Below, in pieces: positions 63,163-64,000 of a DNA stretch of 64,000 nucleotides. The position numbers and the translations under genes are program-made. The DNA comes from DUML01 sp050949905 (GTDB lineage Bacteria > Bacillota > Desulfitobacteriia > Desulfitobacteriales > Syntrophobotulaceae): assembly GCA_050949905.1 (NCBI GenBank), contig JBMNGP010000006.1, forward strand, positions 1-64,000, given 5' to 3'. The notes beneath the pieces are model-generated. The model searched no databases. It was not told where the DNA came from and saw nothing but the letters and a program-made list of their open reading frames with translations. The first letter of the stretch is position 1; each line of letters begins with the position of its first letter.

Positions 63163-63310
63163 GGCAGCTGTCAAGGGCAAGCGAAGCGAAGTTCATCGGA
63201 GGCGAAGCCGTAGACCCTTGACAGCATGTATAGCCCAAAACCCTATTGCCCAAAGGCCATTACAAATGGCCTTCTGCCACCCGGCGAGGGACGGTTTCCT
63301 TGCTCCGAAT
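63163..63310 (+). other. Structured element C (candidate RNA) in the IS1202-type 3' region
   Basis: Third copy of the element. It has a perfect 11-bp outer stem GCTGTCAAGGG/CCCTTGACAGC, an inner GGC-GAA-GCC hairpin, TAGCCCAA, a perfect 9-bp hairpin (63253-63261 with 63265-63273) and CCGGCGAGGGACGG. The final GCCCCAA hairpin of copies A and B is not kept. It starts about 50 bases after the transposase stop, same strand. Confidence 0.6.
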
Positions 63311-63813
63311 CCTTCAAGGGGGGATGACATTTCTGCTGACTAGTTATATTGCTTTAGGGGTGACATTTTTGCTGATTATTGACAGTGTTTTTTGAAAATT
63401 TCTTAAGACTTTATGAACTTTTTTTGGGGTTATGGACTGTTATTTAATTCCATCAACTGCATAACTCCTGGATTATTAATTGAATAGTTTTTGCAATGCC
63501 CGTTTTTGGGGAGGGGGAAGGTATGTCTATTTTTGAGTTCTATTTAGGCCGTTTTGCATTATTGCTGTCTTTTTGTTGGTGGTTTGCTTTGTTTTCTGTT
63601 TAACGGCAGGGACTAAAAAAGATTGAATTTCCATAGTTTTTGTGTTCCGTCGGCAGACGGTTTAGTACAACACACGATTCATGATGTTCCGGTTTTTCGG
63701 TTTATTATGTACTTTTCAACAACGCCAGAGATTCTGTTCTTTGGCTGTTTTCTTTTGTGCTGAACATCATAAATCGCTTACTGTTATGTGACGTCGGGTA
63801 CCCCGAATTCAGA

Positions 63814-63833
63814 AGACGCCATGGACGGCGTCT
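63814..63833. repeat. Small GGAC-loop hairpin 6
   Basis: AGACGCC-ATGGAC-GGCGTCT, right side of attC-like site 4, about 35 bases past the stop of the next cassette gene. Confidence 0.7.
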
Positions 63834-63868
63834 CCTTGAGCAGTGCAACTCATGGAGATGGATTATAT

Positions 63869-64000
63869 CTATTTATGAACTGCCATAAGACTAGACATAT
63901 AGTTGTCTCCGTACGCAGTTAGTCCCCACTTATTCTTCTTCATATCTAAGTTAATTAACTTTAAAGCTCTTAATTGAATTAATATAGTCCTCATCACGTC
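63869..64000 (-). CDS. C-terminal end of a further cassette gene (partial)
   Basis: An open minus-strand frame enters from the right edge and ends ...NKWGLTAYGDNYMSSLMAVHK, stop at 63869-63871. The ending with LTxYGDxYM resembles the C-terminus of DUF4062-type proteins, but 43 residues are too few to be sure. Its place just left-adjacent to a small hairpin repeats the cassette pattern. Confidence 0.5.
   Translation of the reverse strand, partial: DVMRTILIQLRALKLINLDMKKNKWGLTAYGDNYMSSLMAVHK

Larger units (their letters stand above)
61703..63383 (+). mobile_element. IS1202/ISNCY-type element with 18-bp direct repeats
   Basis: The element is flanked by AGTGTTTTTTGAAAATTT (61684-61701 and 63384-63401). 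The inverted ends GTTGTTAATCTG and GTCAATAATCAG lead to a shared AATGTCA. Duplications of this length are known in the IS1202 group. It carries structured element C after its transposase gene. Confidence 0.82.
60148..63470 (-). mobile_element. IS4-type element in IS91 copy 3, itself interrupted
   Basis: The terminal inverted repeats CAGGAGTTATGCAGTT (60148) and AACTGCATAACTCCTG (63455-63470) are perfect over 16 bases. The flanks share TTATTA, read as the target duplication; comparison with the uninterrupted copy 2 confirms the insertion point. The IS1202-type element at 61703-63383 sits between the transposase start and the right end. Confidence 0.85.
58054..63787 (+). mobile_element. IS91-like element with tyrosine recombinase, copy 3, interrupted
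   Basis: Same ends as copy 2 (GTTGTACTAAACCG left, ACTGTTAT right at 63781-63787). It is interrupted after 60147 by an IS4-type element that itself contains an IS1202-type element; its own right end resumes at about 63472. Without these it is about 2.4 kb. Confidence 0.82.

Noticed and set aside
46850..63833. Repeated hairpins as a CRISPR array
   Set aside because: Units are spaced by hundreds to thousands of bases, stems differ, and no cas genes are present.

Overview
The window reads as chromosome of a low-GC anaerobic Firmicute, most likely a Clostridia/Peptococcaceae-type organism. The reasons are the anaerobic respiration genes (NrfC/NrfD-like pair, flavin-based electron-transfer locus, TRAP transporter, LutA/LutB-like pair), a SpoIIIE/FtsK translocase, strong GGAGG ribosome sites and a very heavy insertion-sequence load. 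No rRNA, tRNA or CRISPR was seen.

Region 1-5.9 kb: a decayed IS1182/IS5-type transposase truncates a class A penicillin-binding protein after its glycosyltransferase domain. Then come an SRAP/HMCES protein and an NrfC/NrfD-like ferredoxin and membrane-anchor pair whose upstream side is a 5'-truncated IS3 remnant. Region 6-20.3 kb, all on the minus strand: a TRAP transporter (dctPQM-like), then an ECF T component, a NarX/DegS-type sensor kinase, a NarL-type regulator, a lipoprotein with three FMN-binding repeats, an ApbE flavin transferase, a NusG-domain-II protein and a Gx-type membrane protein. This resembles loci for flavinylated extracellular electron transfer. A repeated GGGACAAA box pair precedes both the lipoprotein and the Gx gene. 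The sensor kinase is split by an IS4-type element and an IS256-type element; removing each element plus one target duplication restores a continuous reading frame. Another IS256 copy sits between the lipoprotein and apbE.

Region 20.7-43.8 kb is mostly ordinary chromosome: DUF4474, a DUF6765-like protein, a TipAL-type MerR regulator, an IS1634-type element with a 63-bp direct repeat, DUF3846, LutB/LutA-like proteins, an SPFH protein, a group II intron relic, a DUF1540 protein, a 2852-residue cyclic beta-1,2-glucan synthase, FtsK/SpoIIIE, a PHP phosphoesterase and an orphan ORF.

Region 43.8-64 kb is a nested mobile region that I interpret as a gene-cassette array. Small genes on the minus strand are separated by integron-attC-like sites. 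Each site has two small hairpins with a conserved GGAC/GGAT loop around a large inverted repeat whose outer boxes end in AAC and start with GTT. The sites are invaded by group II introns at the GTT of one box and by IS91-like elements carrying a tyrosine recombinase at the GTT of the other. Those invaders are themselves invaded: a DDE/ATPase/DUF6431 transposon lies in one intron, and an IS4-type element containing an IS1202/ISNCY-type element lies in one IS91 copy.

The two most unusual observations are this attC-like array and a roughly 150-nt structured element found in the 3' noncoding part of three unrelated insertion sequences (IS3, IS256 and IS1202 types), with compensatory changes in its stems. 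All family assignments come from reading motifs; no database search was run.
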